Positions 9,137 to 18,141 of a DNA stretch of 50,626 bases are shown here, in pieces. The stretch is from Variovorax sp. E3 (GTDB taxonomy: Bacteria; Pseudomonadota; Gammaproteobacteria; Burkholderiales; Burkholderiaceae_C). A program made the position numbers and the translations under genes. Position 1 is the first letter of the stretch. Each line of letters begins with the position of its first letter. The DNA is taken from the NCBI RefSeq assembly GCF_016082275.1, contig NZ_MOWM01000042.1, forward strand, positions 1-50,626, written 5' to 3'. The notes below the pieces were generated by a model. The model worked only from the letters and a program-made list of their open reading frames with translations, was not told where the DNA came from and made no database searches.

Positions 9137-11374
9137 TCAGGCGAACTGGGGTTGGAGGGGCTGGGTCTGCGACAGCTGCAGCGACGCGAGCGCGGCTTGC
9201 AGGTCGGCTTCGAAGGCTTCGACGCCGGCGCCGATCAGGTTCAGCGGAATGCCCATGGCCCAGGCCGCGGCCACGGCGGCCAGCAGGCTTTCCAGGCTCA
9301 CGCCGGCATGGGTGGCGCGCCACACGGTCAGCCGGCCGAGGCCCGGCAGGAACGATTCGCTGCTGCCGTTGGCCAGCACCACGCGGTCCTGGCGCACCAG
9401 CACGGCCTTGCCGCCGGTGCTCTGGTGCGCGGTGAGCGCGGGGGCCTGCGGGTCGGCCGCATAGAGGATGACGGCGCCGTCGCACAGCGGCGCCAGGCCG
9501 GCCACGCGTTCGTCGGCCGCGTTCAGCACGGCGGTGCCTTCGGACAGCACCACGTCGACCTGCGTGCGCAGCACCTTGACCATCTGGTCGCTCTCGGTGA
9601 TGTCGTAGTCGGCCAGGGCTTCGGAGCCTTCGAGGTCGGTGACGATGCCGACTTCGCAGCGGTCGTAGGACAGGCCGTCGCGCAGGATGGTTTCGGCGCC
9701 GTTCTCGATCACCACCGCCTGCACGGCGCGGTTCACGAGCAGGCGGTGGCCGGCGTCCCAGTTGGCGCTGTCGCGTGCGTCGACGCGGCGGCGCTCCAGG
9801 AACAGGCCGTCGCGGCAGGCCAGGCCGGTGTGGCGCCCGCCCAGGCCGATCAGCCAGGCCACCAGGCGCGCCAGCACGGCGGTGTCGCGCGAGCCGGCCA
9901 CGCCGACCACGGGAATGCGGCCGGGGGCGTCGTTGGGGAACAGGTGGTCGCAGATGGCGCGGCCCACCGGGCGGGGCGAACCCACGGCCGGCTTCAGGTG
10001 CATCAGGAGGCCGGGGCCGGCGTTGACTTCGACGATGGCGCCGCGCTGCGGGCCCAGCGGCTTGGAAATGTCCTGCGCCACGAGGTCGATGCCCGCGATG
10101 TCCAGGCCCACCACGCGCGCGGCCAGCACGGCGGCGTGCGCGACTTCGGGGTGAACCTGGTCGGTGCAGTCGTTGGCCATGTTGCCGTTGCGCTGGATCG
10201 TCACCACGCGGCCGGCGGCCGGCACGGCGTTGGCGTCGAGTTCCTGGCGCTTGAGCTCGAGCTGCAGCTTGGCGTCGGTGTCGATCACGATCACGTCGAG
10301 CGGGAACTCTTCTTCGGCGCCGCGGCGCGGGTCGCTGTTGAGCTGCTTGTCGATCAGGTCGCGCACGCTGCTCTTGCCGTCGCCGGTCACGGTGATGATC
10401 TCGCCGCGCGCGGCCGCCACCACTTCGCCGCCCACCACCAGCAGGCGGTGTTCGTGGCCGCGAATGAAGCGCTCGACCATCACGTCGCTGCCTTCGGGCT
10501 CGGCCACCGCGAAGGCGGCCATGACTTCTTCGCGCGTGGTCAGCTCCAGCGACACGCCGCGGCCGTGGTTGGCGTCCGACGGCTTCACCACCACCGGCAG
10601 GCCGATGTCCTCGGCGGCTTCCCAGGCTTCCTCGGCGCTTTCGACGATCTGGCCTTCGGGCACGGGCACGCCGCAGCTGGCGAGCAGGGACTTGGTCAGT
10701 TCCTTGTCGCTGGCGATCGATTCGCCGATGGCGCTGGTGTAGTCGGTCTCGGCGGTCCAGATGCGTTGCTGGTTGGCGCCGTAGCCCAGTTGCACCAGGT
10801 TGCCGCTGTTCAGGCGCATGTGCGGAATGCCGCGGTCGGTGGCCGCGGCCACGATGGCGGCGGTGCTCGGGCCGAGGTAGCAGTCCTCGACGCTGGCCTT
10901 GACCGCGTCGACGGCCTTTTGCACGTCGGCGGCGCTGAACGGGTCGTTGTTGATGGCGGCCATCAGCAGCTTGTGGCCTTCGGCCAGCGCCACGCGGGCG
11001 ACCTGCTCGTCACGCGCGCGGAACACCATGCGGTACACGCCGTGTTCGGAGGTACTGCGGGTTTGCCCGAAGCCGGTCGGCATGCCGGCCAGGTTCAGCA
11101 GCTCGATGACGACGTGCTCGAGCACGTGGCCCGACCAGGTGCCTTCGGTCAGGCGCTGGATGAAGCCGCCGCGCTCGCCGACGCCGCAGTGGTGCTCGAT
11201 GAGCGCCGGCAGCAGCCCGGTCAGGCGGTCGGTGAAGCCGTCGATCTTGTTGGAGGGGAAGTCTTCCAGTTGGCCCAGGTCGAGCCAGACTTCGAGCACC
11301 GGACGGTAGGTCCAGAGGTTGGGACCGCGCAAATAATTGATGCGCAGCAATTGGATGTCGTCGAAACGGGTCAT
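9137..11374 (-). CDS. cphA': Cyanophycin synthetase paralogue CphA' with a degenerate Mur-ligase P-loop
   Basis: A 745-residue paralogue, first gene of the cph pair. The N-terminal domain ('INYLRGPNLWTYRPVLEV') and ATP-grasp domain ('VVVKPSDANHGRGVSLEL') are well kept. In the Mur-ligase-like domain the P-loop GTNGKTT of the partner is replaced by 'GVAGSRDTAVLARL', so the glycine-lysine-threonine needed for phosphate binding is lost. The domain is also shorter at its C-terminus. Two-gene cphA/cphA' loci are known in beta-proteobacteria. Start ATG at 11374 gives 'MTRFDDIQLLRINYLRG'; a longer frame to 11428 is less likely. The gene faces away from the ABC exporter across a 139-bp shared upstream region. 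Confidence 0.88.
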   Translation of the reverse strand: MTRFDDIQLLRINYLRGPNLWTYRPVLEVWLDLGQLEDFPSNKIDGFTDRLTGLLPALIEHHCGVGERGGFIQRLTEGTWSGHVLEHVVIELLNLAGMPTGFGQTRSTSEHGVYRMVFRARDEQVARVALAEGHKLLMAAINNDPFSAADVQKAVDAVKASVEDCYLGPSTAAIVAAATDRGIPHMRLNSGNLVQLGYGANQQRIWTAETDYTSAIGESIASDKELTKSLLASCGVPVPEGQIVESAEEAWEAAEDIGLPVVVKPSDANHGRGVSLELTTREEVMAAFAVAEPEGSDVMVERFIRGHEHRLLVVGGEVVAAARGEIITVTGDGKSSVRDLIDKQLNSDPRRGAEEEFPLDVIVIDTDAKLQLELKRQELDANAVPAAGRVVTIQRNGNMANDCTDQVHPEVAHAAVLAARVVGLDIAGIDLVAQDISKPLGPQRGAIVEVNAGPGLLMHLKPAVGSPRPVGRAICDHLFPNDAPGRIPVVGVAGSRDTAVLARLVAWLIGLGGRHTGLACRDGLFLERRRVDARDSANWDAGHRLLVNRAVQAVVIENGAETILRDGLSYDRCEVGIVTDLEGSEALADYDITESDQMVKVLRTQVDVVLSEGTAVLNAADERVAGLAPLCDGAVILYAADPQAPALTAHQSTGGKAVLVRQDRVVLANGSSESFLPGLGRLTVWRATHAGVSLESLLAAVAAAWAMGIPLNLIGAGVEAFEADLQAALASLQLSQTQPLQPQFA

Positions 11375-11513
11375 GCAAACGTTCGATGTGCTTTGGCCGA
11401 GCACCACGGCGCCTTCAAGCGCGCCCATGGCAATCGGTCAGAATCGGCGCCCGACAAAGGGCGCCATGACGCGGTCCATGCGGCCCGCGACGGGCAAGAG
11501 TCAAAGAAACACA

Positions 11514-13801
11514 ATGCAACATCACGATCCAGTCGGCACCCGGGAGGGCGAAACAGAGGCGGCTTCAGCTGCGCTGAAAAACCGGCTCGCAGTCGCGGAA
11601 AACGTTCTGGTAATACTGTCGGTTGACCTCGACGACCAACTTCGCTTCGCTTGCGGCCTAGTCGCCCTCACTGACCGGAGGCTGATCGCCCTCGAACCCG
11701 GCGGCGAATGGCGTGAGTGGCCACTGACAGACGCGGCCCTGGAGCTGCGCTTGTCCGACCATTCCGGCGTCGGAACCCTTGATTTGACGGGGCCCGCGGG
11801 CCGTTTGGGCCGCTGGCGCTACACCCTGGCCCACCAGGTGGCAGCCCTGCGCCTGCTCAAGCTTTTCGGCCAGCGCACGGCCGGTGTCGCCAAGGCGACA
11901 CAAGAGCCGATCGAGACCGCCGACAGCGACGAGGCCGGCGCCGACACCGAACTCCAGACCCCGCCCTCGACCTGGGTCCTGTTACGTCTGGGCCGTTTTG
12001 CCGGGCCGTACCGCAAGCAGCTGATCCTCGGGTTTGTACTGACCCTGATCTCCACCGCCGCCACCCTGGTGCCGCCGTACCTGACCATCCCGCTGATGGA
12101 CGACATCCTGATTCCGTTCCAGAACGGCCAGAAGATCGACACCATGCGCGTGGGCCTGTACCTGGGCGGCCTGCTGGTCGCGGCGCTGGTCGGCTGGGGG
12201 CTGGGCTGGGCGCGCACCTATTTGCTGGCGCTGGTGTCCGAGCGCATCGGCGCCGACCTGCGCACCACCACCTACGAGCACCTGCTGACCCTGCCGCTCG
12301 ACTATTTCGGCGGCAAGCGCACCGGCGACCTGATGGCGCGCATCGGCTCGGAAACCGACCGCATCAACGTCTTCCTGTCGTTGCACGCGCTCGATTTCGC
12401 CAACGACGTGCTGATGATCGTGATGACCGCGGCCATCCTGATTTCCATCAATCCGCTGCTGGCCATGGTCACGCTGGTGCCGCTGCCGTTCATCGCCTGG
12501 ATGATCCACGTGGTGCGCGACCGCCTGCGCACCGGCTTCGAGAAGATCGACCGCGTCTGGTCCGAAGTGACCAACGTGCTGGCCGACACCATTCCCGGCA
12601 TTCGCGTGGTCAAGGCCTTCGCGCAGGAACGCCGCGAAGCCGAGCGCTTCCGCGTCGCCAACGCCTACAACCTGCAGGTCAACGACAAGCTCAACCGCAC
12701 CTGGTCGCTGTTCACGCCCACGGTGTCGCTGCTCACCGAAATCGGCCTGCTCGTGGTCTGGGCCTTCGGCATCTGGCAGGTGGCGCGCGGCAGCATCACG
12801 GTGGGTGTGCTCACCGCGTTCATCGCGTACATCGGCCGCTTCTACACGCGGCTCGATTCCATGAGCCGCATCGTCTCGGTCACGCAGAAGGCCGCGGCCG
12901 GCGCCAAGCGCATCTTCGACATCCTGGACCACGTGAGCAACGTGCCCGAGCCGGCCAACCCGGTGAAGGTGGAGCGCGTGCAGGGCCGCATCGAGATGAG
13001 CGGGCTGGGCTTTCGCTACGGCTCGCGCGCGGTCATTCACGACCTCGACCTGGTGATCGAGCCCGGCGAGATGATCGGCCTCGTGGGCCACAGCGGCTCG
13101 GGCAAGAGCACGCTGGTCAACCTGATCTGCCGCTTCTACGACGTGACCGACGGCGCCATCAAGGTCGACGGCACCGACATCCGCCGCTTCGCCGTGGCCG
13201 ACTACCGCCGCCACGTCGGGCTGGTGCTGCAGGAGCCGTTCCTGTTCTTCGGCACCATCGCGCAGAACATCGCCTACGGCAAGCCCGACGCCACGCGCGA
13301 AGAGGTCGTGGCCGCCGCGCGCGCCGCGCATGCGCACGACTTCATCCTGCGGCTGCCGCACGGCTACGACTCGCTGGTGGGCGAACGCGGGCAGGGCCTG
13401 TCGGGCGGCGAGCGCCAGCGCATCAGCATTGCGCGCGCGCTGCTGATCGACCCGCGCATCCTGATCCTGGACGAAGCACGTCGGCCGTGGACACCGAGAC
13501 CGAGAAGGAAATCCAGAAGGCGCTGGACAACCTCGTGCAGGGCCGCACCACCATCGCCATCGCGCACCGGCTGTCGACCTTGCGCAAGGCCGACCGCCTC
13601 GTGGTCATGGACCGCGGCGAGGTGGTCGAGGTCGGGCCGCACGACGCCTTGATGGCGAAGCAGGGCGCCTACTGGCGGCTCTACCAGGCGCAACTGCGCC
13701 AGGGCGACGACGATGCGAGCGAAGGCGCGGCCGACGAGCGCGCGGGCGCGCAGGCGCCGCTGGTGGTCACGCACGCGGCACATCCGGCGGGGGACGCATG
13801 A
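11514..13801 (+). CDS. Cyanophycin-associated ABC exporter with N-terminal extra domain (frameshifted as sequenced)
   Basis: A type IV/MsbA-like half-transporter of about 762 residues after repair. Residues 1-130 form an extra domain containing '[15 protein letters not shown]', a pattern reminiscent of bacterial PH-like domains. Six transmembrane helices follow (about 165-450), then the ATPase with Walker A 'GHSGSGKST' and signature 'LSGGERQR'. The frame breaks near 13478 at the end of Walker B: 'LDEA' should run on to '[13 protein letters not shown]', and one missing C (GCC-ACG) explains it. The stop overlaps the next start (ATGA). Its position beside cphA fits the ABC protein known to accompany cyanophycin genes. 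The cargo is unknown. Confidence 0.85.
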
Positions 13802-14277
13802 GCGATCACGACATTCCATCTTTCGAACTCGAACGCGACGCCTTCGGCCGCCTCGTGCTGACCGACGCGCAGGGCGAGCGCCATGTGGGCATCGTGCCCG
13901 TGCGCGCGTTTCCGCTGAGCGCGCCGGGGCACGGCGTGTCGCTGGTCGGCGGCGAAGGCCGCGAGCTGGTGTGGATCGACCGCGTCGATCGACTCCCGGC
14001 GCAGGCCAAGGCGCTGCTCGAAGAAGAACTCGCGGTGCGCGACTTCGCCCCCACGCTGCTGCGCCTGCACGGCGTGTCCAGCTTCGGCGTGCCCAGCACC
14101 TGGACCATCAGCACCGACCGCGGCGAGACCAGCTTCGTGCTCAAGGCCGAGGAAGACATCCGCCGGCTCGAAGGCGGCGCGCTGCTGATCGCCAGCGCGC
14201 ACGGCGTGCAGTTCCGCATTCCCGACGTGAAGACGCTCGACCGCGCCTCGCGCAAGCTGCTCGAGCGCTTCCTGTAG
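13798..14277 (+). CDS. DUF1854 family protein, cyanophycin-associated
   Basis: A 159-residue soluble protein with 'LVLTDAQGERHVGIVPVRAFPLSAP' near the N-terminus and 'TSFVLKAEEDIRRLEGGALLIASAHGVQFRIPDVKTLD' split over the C-terminal half, the pattern of the DUF1854 family. It overlaps the ABC exporter by four bases, so the two are very likely translationally coupled and act together. Proteins of this family are found with cphA and the ABC exporter in other bacteria, but no biochemical role is known to me. No signal peptide or membrane segment is present. Confidence 0.82.
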   Translation: MSDHDIPSFELERDAFGRLVLTDAQGERHVGIVPVRAFPLSAPGHGVSLVGGEGRELVWIDRVDRLPAQAKALLEEELAVRDFAPTLLRLHGVSSFGVPSTWTISTDRGETSFVLKAEEDIRRLEGGALLIASAHGVQFRIPDVKTLDRASRKLLERFL

Positions 14278-14313
14278 GGCGGGCAGCCGGCGCGCCCACG
14301 GCGCCGGCCGCCC
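14277..14313 (+). terminator. GC-rich hairpin directly after the DUF1854 gene
   Basis: Immediately after the TAG stop, a strong imperfect stem pairs GGGCGG and CCGGCGC with GCGCCGG and CCGCCC. There is no run of T after it, so it would be an atypical intrinsic terminator or an RNA 3' end stabiliser. Confidence 0.35.
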
Positions 14314-14440
14314 CGGGCAAAGTTCTTGCGTGTGTGGCTGCGCTCCCTGGGCAACTCCCATGGCAGCCGGTGGAATCCGGACGTAGATTCCCTGCAAACA
14401 CAAGCATTCGCTTTCCCCACTTTGCCCCGCAGGAGTGTCC

Positions 14441-15445
14441 GTGGACCCATGGTCGAGCCAGCAGCTGTCCCCGTTGTACGGACGCGAGGTCTTCCGTTCC
14501 CGCCAGGCGGACGAGACCCATGCGCGCATTGCCCGTGAACTGAAGCCGCACCGAAGCGCATGGGGCCATGGCGACGTCGACACGCTCTTCTGTCGTGCCC
14601 AACTGGGCGCACTGTCGCTGTGCATCCTGCGCTACGGCTGCGATGTCGACATCGAGCCCGATGCGCTGGGCGACTTCGTGCTGGTCCAGATGCCGCTGCG
14701 CGGGCATGCCGACATCCACGTCGGCAGGCAGGTGCTGCAGATCCACCCCGGCCAGGGCGCGGTGATCTCGGCCCACCGGCCGGTGCGCTTGCGCTGGCAT
14801 GCCGACTGCGAGCAGCTCATGCTGAAGATCGAACTCAGCCGGCTGCAGGAGGTGGCCCGCCGCGTCTTTTCCGCGCGTGGCACCGACGCCGTGGGCGAGA
14901 TCGACTTCGACATGCCCCTGCGCCTGGACGACGCGGCCGGCACGCAGTGGTGCCGGATGGTGTCGGGCCTGGCGTCGCTGCTGCCTTCGCCGGACAACCT
15001 CGCCGCCTACGACCCGCGCTGGCTCGCGCACTGCGAAGACAACCTGATGCTCTACCTGCTGTGCCACCGGCCCAACTCGGTGCTTCGGCGGCACGACGTG
15101 GCGCAGCAAAACTCCGAGGCCGCCGGCCTGCGGCAGCTGCGGCGGGCGGAAGACTTCATGCGCGAGCGGCTCGACGTCCTGCTCTCGCTCGAAGAGGTGG
15201 CGCAGGCCGCGGGCGTGACGCGGCGCGGCCTGGGCCAGCTGTTCAAACGCTACCGCGACCTGTCGCCGATGGAAGTGCTGCGCAACATGCGGCTGGACGC
15301 CGCGCATGCGCAGCTGGCGCGCCATGACGGCGCGAGCGTGACGCAGGTGGCGCTGAACTGCGGCTTCTCGCACCTGAGCCGTTTCGCGGCCTGCTACCGC
15401 GAGCGCTTCGGCCAGCTGCCGCGCGACACCTCGCGCGAGCACTGA
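14441..15445 (+). CDS. AraC/XylS-family transcriptional regulator
   Basis: A regulator of about 334 residues with an N-terminal AraC-binding-like domain (about residues 30-200) and a C-terminal double helix-turn-helix ('SLEEVAQAAGVTRRGLGQLFKRYRDLSPMEVLRNMRL' split across both helices, then 'VTQVALNCGFSHLSRFAACYRERFG'). GTG at 14441 is chosen because AGGAG lies 5 bp before it; a GTG at 14435 would overlap that site. It is convergent with the orphan binding protein and two genes from the Rieske oxygenase operon, so it probably controls one or both from the divergent region at 16694-16878. A nearby large palindrome is a candidate target. The inducer is unknown, perhaps an aromatic acid. Confidence 0.82.
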   Translation: MDPWSSQQLSPLYGREVFRSRQADETHARIARELKPHRSAWGHGDVDTLFCRAQLGALSLCILRYGCDVDIEPDALGDFVLVQMPLRGHADIHVGRQVLQIHPGQGAVISAHRPVRLRWHADCEQLMLKIELSRLQEVARRVFSARGTDAVGEIDFDMPLRLDDAAGTQWCRMVSGLASLLPSPDNLAAYDPRWLAHCEDNLMLYLLCHRPNSVLRRHDVAQQNSEAAGLRQLRRAEDFMRERLDVLLSLEEVAQAAGVTRRGLGQLFKRYRDLSPMEVLRNMRLDAAHAQLARHDGASVTQVALNCGFSHLSRFAACYRERFGQLPRDTSREH

Positions 15446-15502
15446 CCGCTACTTGCTGCGACCGACCGCGACCGACCTCGGCGCGGGCCGGCCGCTCGCG
15501 GC

Positions 15503-16693
15503 TCAGGACTTCATCGGGCACTTGACGGCCGAAGTGTCCTGGTAGTTCTGGAACACGGTGCCGATCACCTTGTTGGCGATGCGTCCGTTGGCGTCCTTGG
15601 CGATCACGCGCAGGTAGTAGTTCTGGATCGGGAAGTTGTTGGCGCCGTAGCGGAAGTCGCCGCGCACCGACTTGTAGTTCGCCGCCTTGATCGCCTTGAG
15701 CAGCGCGGGCTTGTCCGCCACCTTGCCGCCGATGTCGCGCACGGCCGCGTCCATGGCCATGAGCACGTCGTAGGCCTGGCCCGCGTAGAACGACGGGTTG
15801 CGCCCGTTGTTCTGCTGGCGGAATGCCGTCACGAAGCGCTGGTTGGCGGCGTTGTCGAGATCGAAGGACCAATGCGCGGTGTTGAAGAGCCCGAGCATCG
15901 GCTCGCCGACGGCCGGGATCATGTCCTCGTCGGCCGAGAACGCGGTGGAGATCAGCGCCACGTCCTTCGACAGCCCCGCGCCGACGAACTGCTTGATGAA
16001 GCTCACGCCCATCGCGCCGGGCAGGAAGAAGTAGAGCGCGTCGGGCTTCGACGCGCGGATCTGCGCCAGTTCCGCCGAGTAGTCGAGCTGCCCGAGCTTG
16101 GTGTAGAGCTCGTCGCCCGCCGTGCCCTTGAAGGTCTGCTTGAACCCGTTGATCGCATCCTTGCCGCCGGGGTAGCTGGGGGCGATCATCGCCACCTTCT
16201 TGAACCCCTTGTCCGAGGCGAACTTGCCGGCCGATTCGTAGTACGCGTCGTTGGGGTACGACGCGCCGAAGAAGTACGGGTTGCAGCGCGCGCCCGAGTA
16301 GTCGCTCGGCCCCGCGTTGCTCGACAGGTAGGGCACCTTGGCCGCGAAGAGCGGCGGCCCGACGGCCAGCGCGACCGATGAGCCGACCGGGCCCGTGAAC
16401 AGGTCGATCTTGTCGCGCAGCAGCATGCGGTCGACCACCTGGCGGGCCGTCTCGGGGTTGCCGCCGGTGTCGGCCTCGACGAACTCGACCGGCACGCCGC
16501 CGAGCTTGCCGTCCAGCTGCTTCATCGCGACGGCGAAGCCCGCCTTGGCTTCGGCGCCGCCGACGGCGAACGGACCGGACAGGTCCATCGCGAGACCGAC
16601 CTTGACTGTTGTCTGTGCCTGCGCGGGTGTGGCCAGCGCGCCGACGGCGATGGCGACGGCCCACAGGGCGGTGGGGATGCTTGCCTGCGACAT
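15503..16693 (-). CDS. ABC transporter substrate-binding protein, branched-chain amino acid (type I) family
   Basis: A 396-residue periplasmic binding protein (Peripla_BP_6, LivK-like). It has a signal peptide 'MSQASIPTALWAVAIAVGALATPAQA' (split at ALA-like sites near residue 26), followed by 'VKVGLAMDLSGPFAVGG' typical of the fold. AGGAGAG precedes the ATG at 16693. No permease or ATPase genes are adjacent, so it is an orphan that must use membrane components encoded elsewhere. Because it is divergent from the Rieske oxygenase operon, it may capture that pathway's aromatic substrate, as LivK-like proteins do in other aromatic gene clusters. Confidence 0.85.
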   Translation of the reverse strand: MSQASIPTALWAVAIAVGALATPAQAQTTVKVGLAMDLSGPFAVGGAEAKAGFAVAMKQLDGKLGGVPVEFVEADTGGNPETARQVVDRMLLRDKIDLFTGPVGSSVALAVGPPLFAAKVPYLSSNAGPSDYSGARCNPYFFGASYPNDAYYESAGKFASDKGFKKVAMIAPSYPGGKDAINGFKQTFKGTAGDELYTKLGQLDYSAELAQIRASKPDALYFFLPGAMGVSFIKQFVGAGLSKDVALISTAFSADEDMIPAVGEPMLGLFNTAHWSFDLDNAANQRFVTAFRQQNNGRNPSFYAGQAYDVLMAMDAAVRDIGGKVADKPALLKAIKAANYKSVRGDFRYGANNFPIQNYYLRVIAKDANGRIANKVIGTVFQNYQDTSAVKCPMKS

Positions 16694-16776
16694 GAAAGTT
16701 CTCTCCTGTGGAGGGCTGTGAACGTGGGGAAGGAATTTGCAGGGCGCAGTCTGTGTGCCGCGGCGGCGCGCCGCTA

Positions 16777-16813
16777 TCCGTTTCGTGCAGCCGCGCCGCC
16801 TGCACGAAATGGA
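16777..16813. promoter_or_regulatory. Large palindrome in the divergent promoter region, putative operator
   Basis: Arms TTTCGTGCAG (16781-16790) and CTGCACGAAA (16800-16809) are perfect over 10 bp with a 9-bp spacer. Pairing continues outward (TCC with GGA) after one mismatch. It sits between the binding protein (start 16693) and the dienelactone hydrolase operon (start 16879), where a shared operator would be expected. Which regulator binds is unknown; the AraC protein nearby is the obvious candidate. Confidence 0.55.
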
Positions 16814-16878
16814 CAGACAGACGGGCGGGGCGGTCCACAGAATCTGCGCCGAACCCCGCCACTCCAGAGACACCCACG

Positions 16879-18141
16879 ATGAGCGACTACATCGACATTC
16901 CGGCCGCCGACGGCCAGCAGACCTTTCGCGGCTACCTCGCCTTGCCGGCCTCGGGGCACGGCCCCGGCATCGTGCTGTGCCAGGAAATCTTCGGCATCAA
17001 CGACTACGTGCGCGAGGTGGCCGACCTCTACGCCGAAGAGGGCTACGTGGTGCTCGCGCCCGACCTGTTCTGGCGCATGGAGCCGGGCGTCGACCTCGGC
17101 TACTCGCCCGAGGAATGGCAGCGCGCCTTCGGCTTCTTCCAGAAGTTCGATCTGGAGGCCGGCGTCGCCGACGTCACCGCGAGCGTGAAGGCGCTGCGCG
17201 CGCACCCGGCCTGCAACGGCAAGGTCGGCGCGCTGGGCTTCTGCCTGGGCGGCAAGCTGGCCTACCTGGCGGCCGCGCATTCGGGCGTGGACGCGGCCGT
17301 GGGCTACTACGGCGTCGGCATCGAGGGCGCGCTCGACCTGGCGCCGAAGATCGCGTGCCCCATCGCGCTGCACTTCGCCGAGCTCGACCAGTTCTGCTCG
17401 CCCGAAGCCCGCGCCCAGGTGCTCGAGGCCTTCGCCGGCAAGCCCGGCGCGCAGATGTACGTCTACCCCGGCGTCGACCACGCGTTCGCGCGCACCGGCG
17501 GCGAGCACTTCGACAAGCCTTCCACGCTCATGGCGCACCAGCGTTCCATGGCGTTGTTCAAGGAAGCGATCGGCCCGGTCTACGACCTGTCGGCGTTGTG
17601 GGACAAGCACTGCGAATACGAGTTCGCCACGCGCGACGTCGTGGCCACCATGGCCACCATGGTGAGCGAGCCCTACGTCAACCACATCCCGACGATGACC
17701 GGCGGCGTGGGCGCCAGGGAGCTGTCGCGCTTCTACAAGCACCACTTCATTCCGAGCACGCCGCCGGACACGCGGCTCACGCCGATCTCGCGCACGGTCG
17801 GCGCGACGCAGATCGTGGACGAGATGCTGTTCTGCTTCACCCACACGGTGGAGATCGACTGGATGCTGCCGGGCATCGCGCCCACCGGCAAGCCGGTGGA
17901 GATTCCGCTCGTGGCCATCGTGAAGTTCCGCGGCGACAAGCTCTTTCACGAGCACATCTACTGGGACCAGGCCAGCGTGCTGGTGCAGATCGGCCTGCTC
18001 GACCCGAAGGGGCTGGCCGTGGCCGGCGTGGAGACCGCGCGCAAGCTGGTCGATGAAACACAGCCGTCGAACACGCTGATGCCGCGCTGGGCGAAGTCCA
18101 CCGCGCTGACCATCGCCGACCCGGCGCTGCCGCTCGGATGA
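16879..18141 (+). CDS. Dienelactone hydrolase fused to a SnoaL/NTF2-like domain
   Basis: A 420-residue two-domain protein. Residues 1-225 are a dienelactone hydrolase-type alpha/beta hydrolase with the expected triad and partner: Cys122 in 'GFCLGG', Asp170, His201 and Glu36 in 'CQEIFG'. The spacing is nearly identical to the classical chlorocatechol-pathway enzyme. Residues about 240-385 resemble the SnoaL-like NTF2 fold ('YVNHIPTMTGGVGARELSRFY' in two blocks). It probably opens a lactone formed during aromatic breakdown, but the substrate is unknown. It is the first gene of the operon and overlaps the reductase by four bases. Such fusions are less common than single-domain hydrolases. Confidence 0.82.
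   Translation: MSDYIDIPAADGQQTFRGYLALPASGHGPGIVLCQEIFGINDYVREVADLYAEEGYVVLAPDLFWRMEPGVDLGYSPEEWQRAFGFFQKFDLEAGVADVTASVKALRAHPACNGKVGALGFCLGGKLAYLAAAHSGVDAAVGYYGVGIEGALDLAPKIACPIALHFAELDQFCSPEARAQVLEAFAGKPGAQMYVYPGVDHAFARTGGEHFDKPSTLMAHQRSMALFKEAIGPVYDLSALWDKHCEYEFATRDVVATMATMVSEPYVNHIPTMTGGVGARELSRFYKHHFIPSTPPDTRLTPISRTVGATQIVDEMLFCFTHTVEIDWMLPGIAPTGKPVEIPLVAIVKFRGDKLFHEHIYWDQASVLVQIGLLDPKGLAVAGVETARKLVDETQPSNTLMPRWAKSTALTIADPALPLG

Noticed and set aside
7202..11626. A very long open frame (about 1470 codons) on the plus strand opposite the cph genes
   Set aside because: It is the antisense of two clear cyanophycin synthetase genes. GC-rich codon use leaves antisense frames free of stops. 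The translation is rich in His, Ala, Gly and Val without domain motifs.
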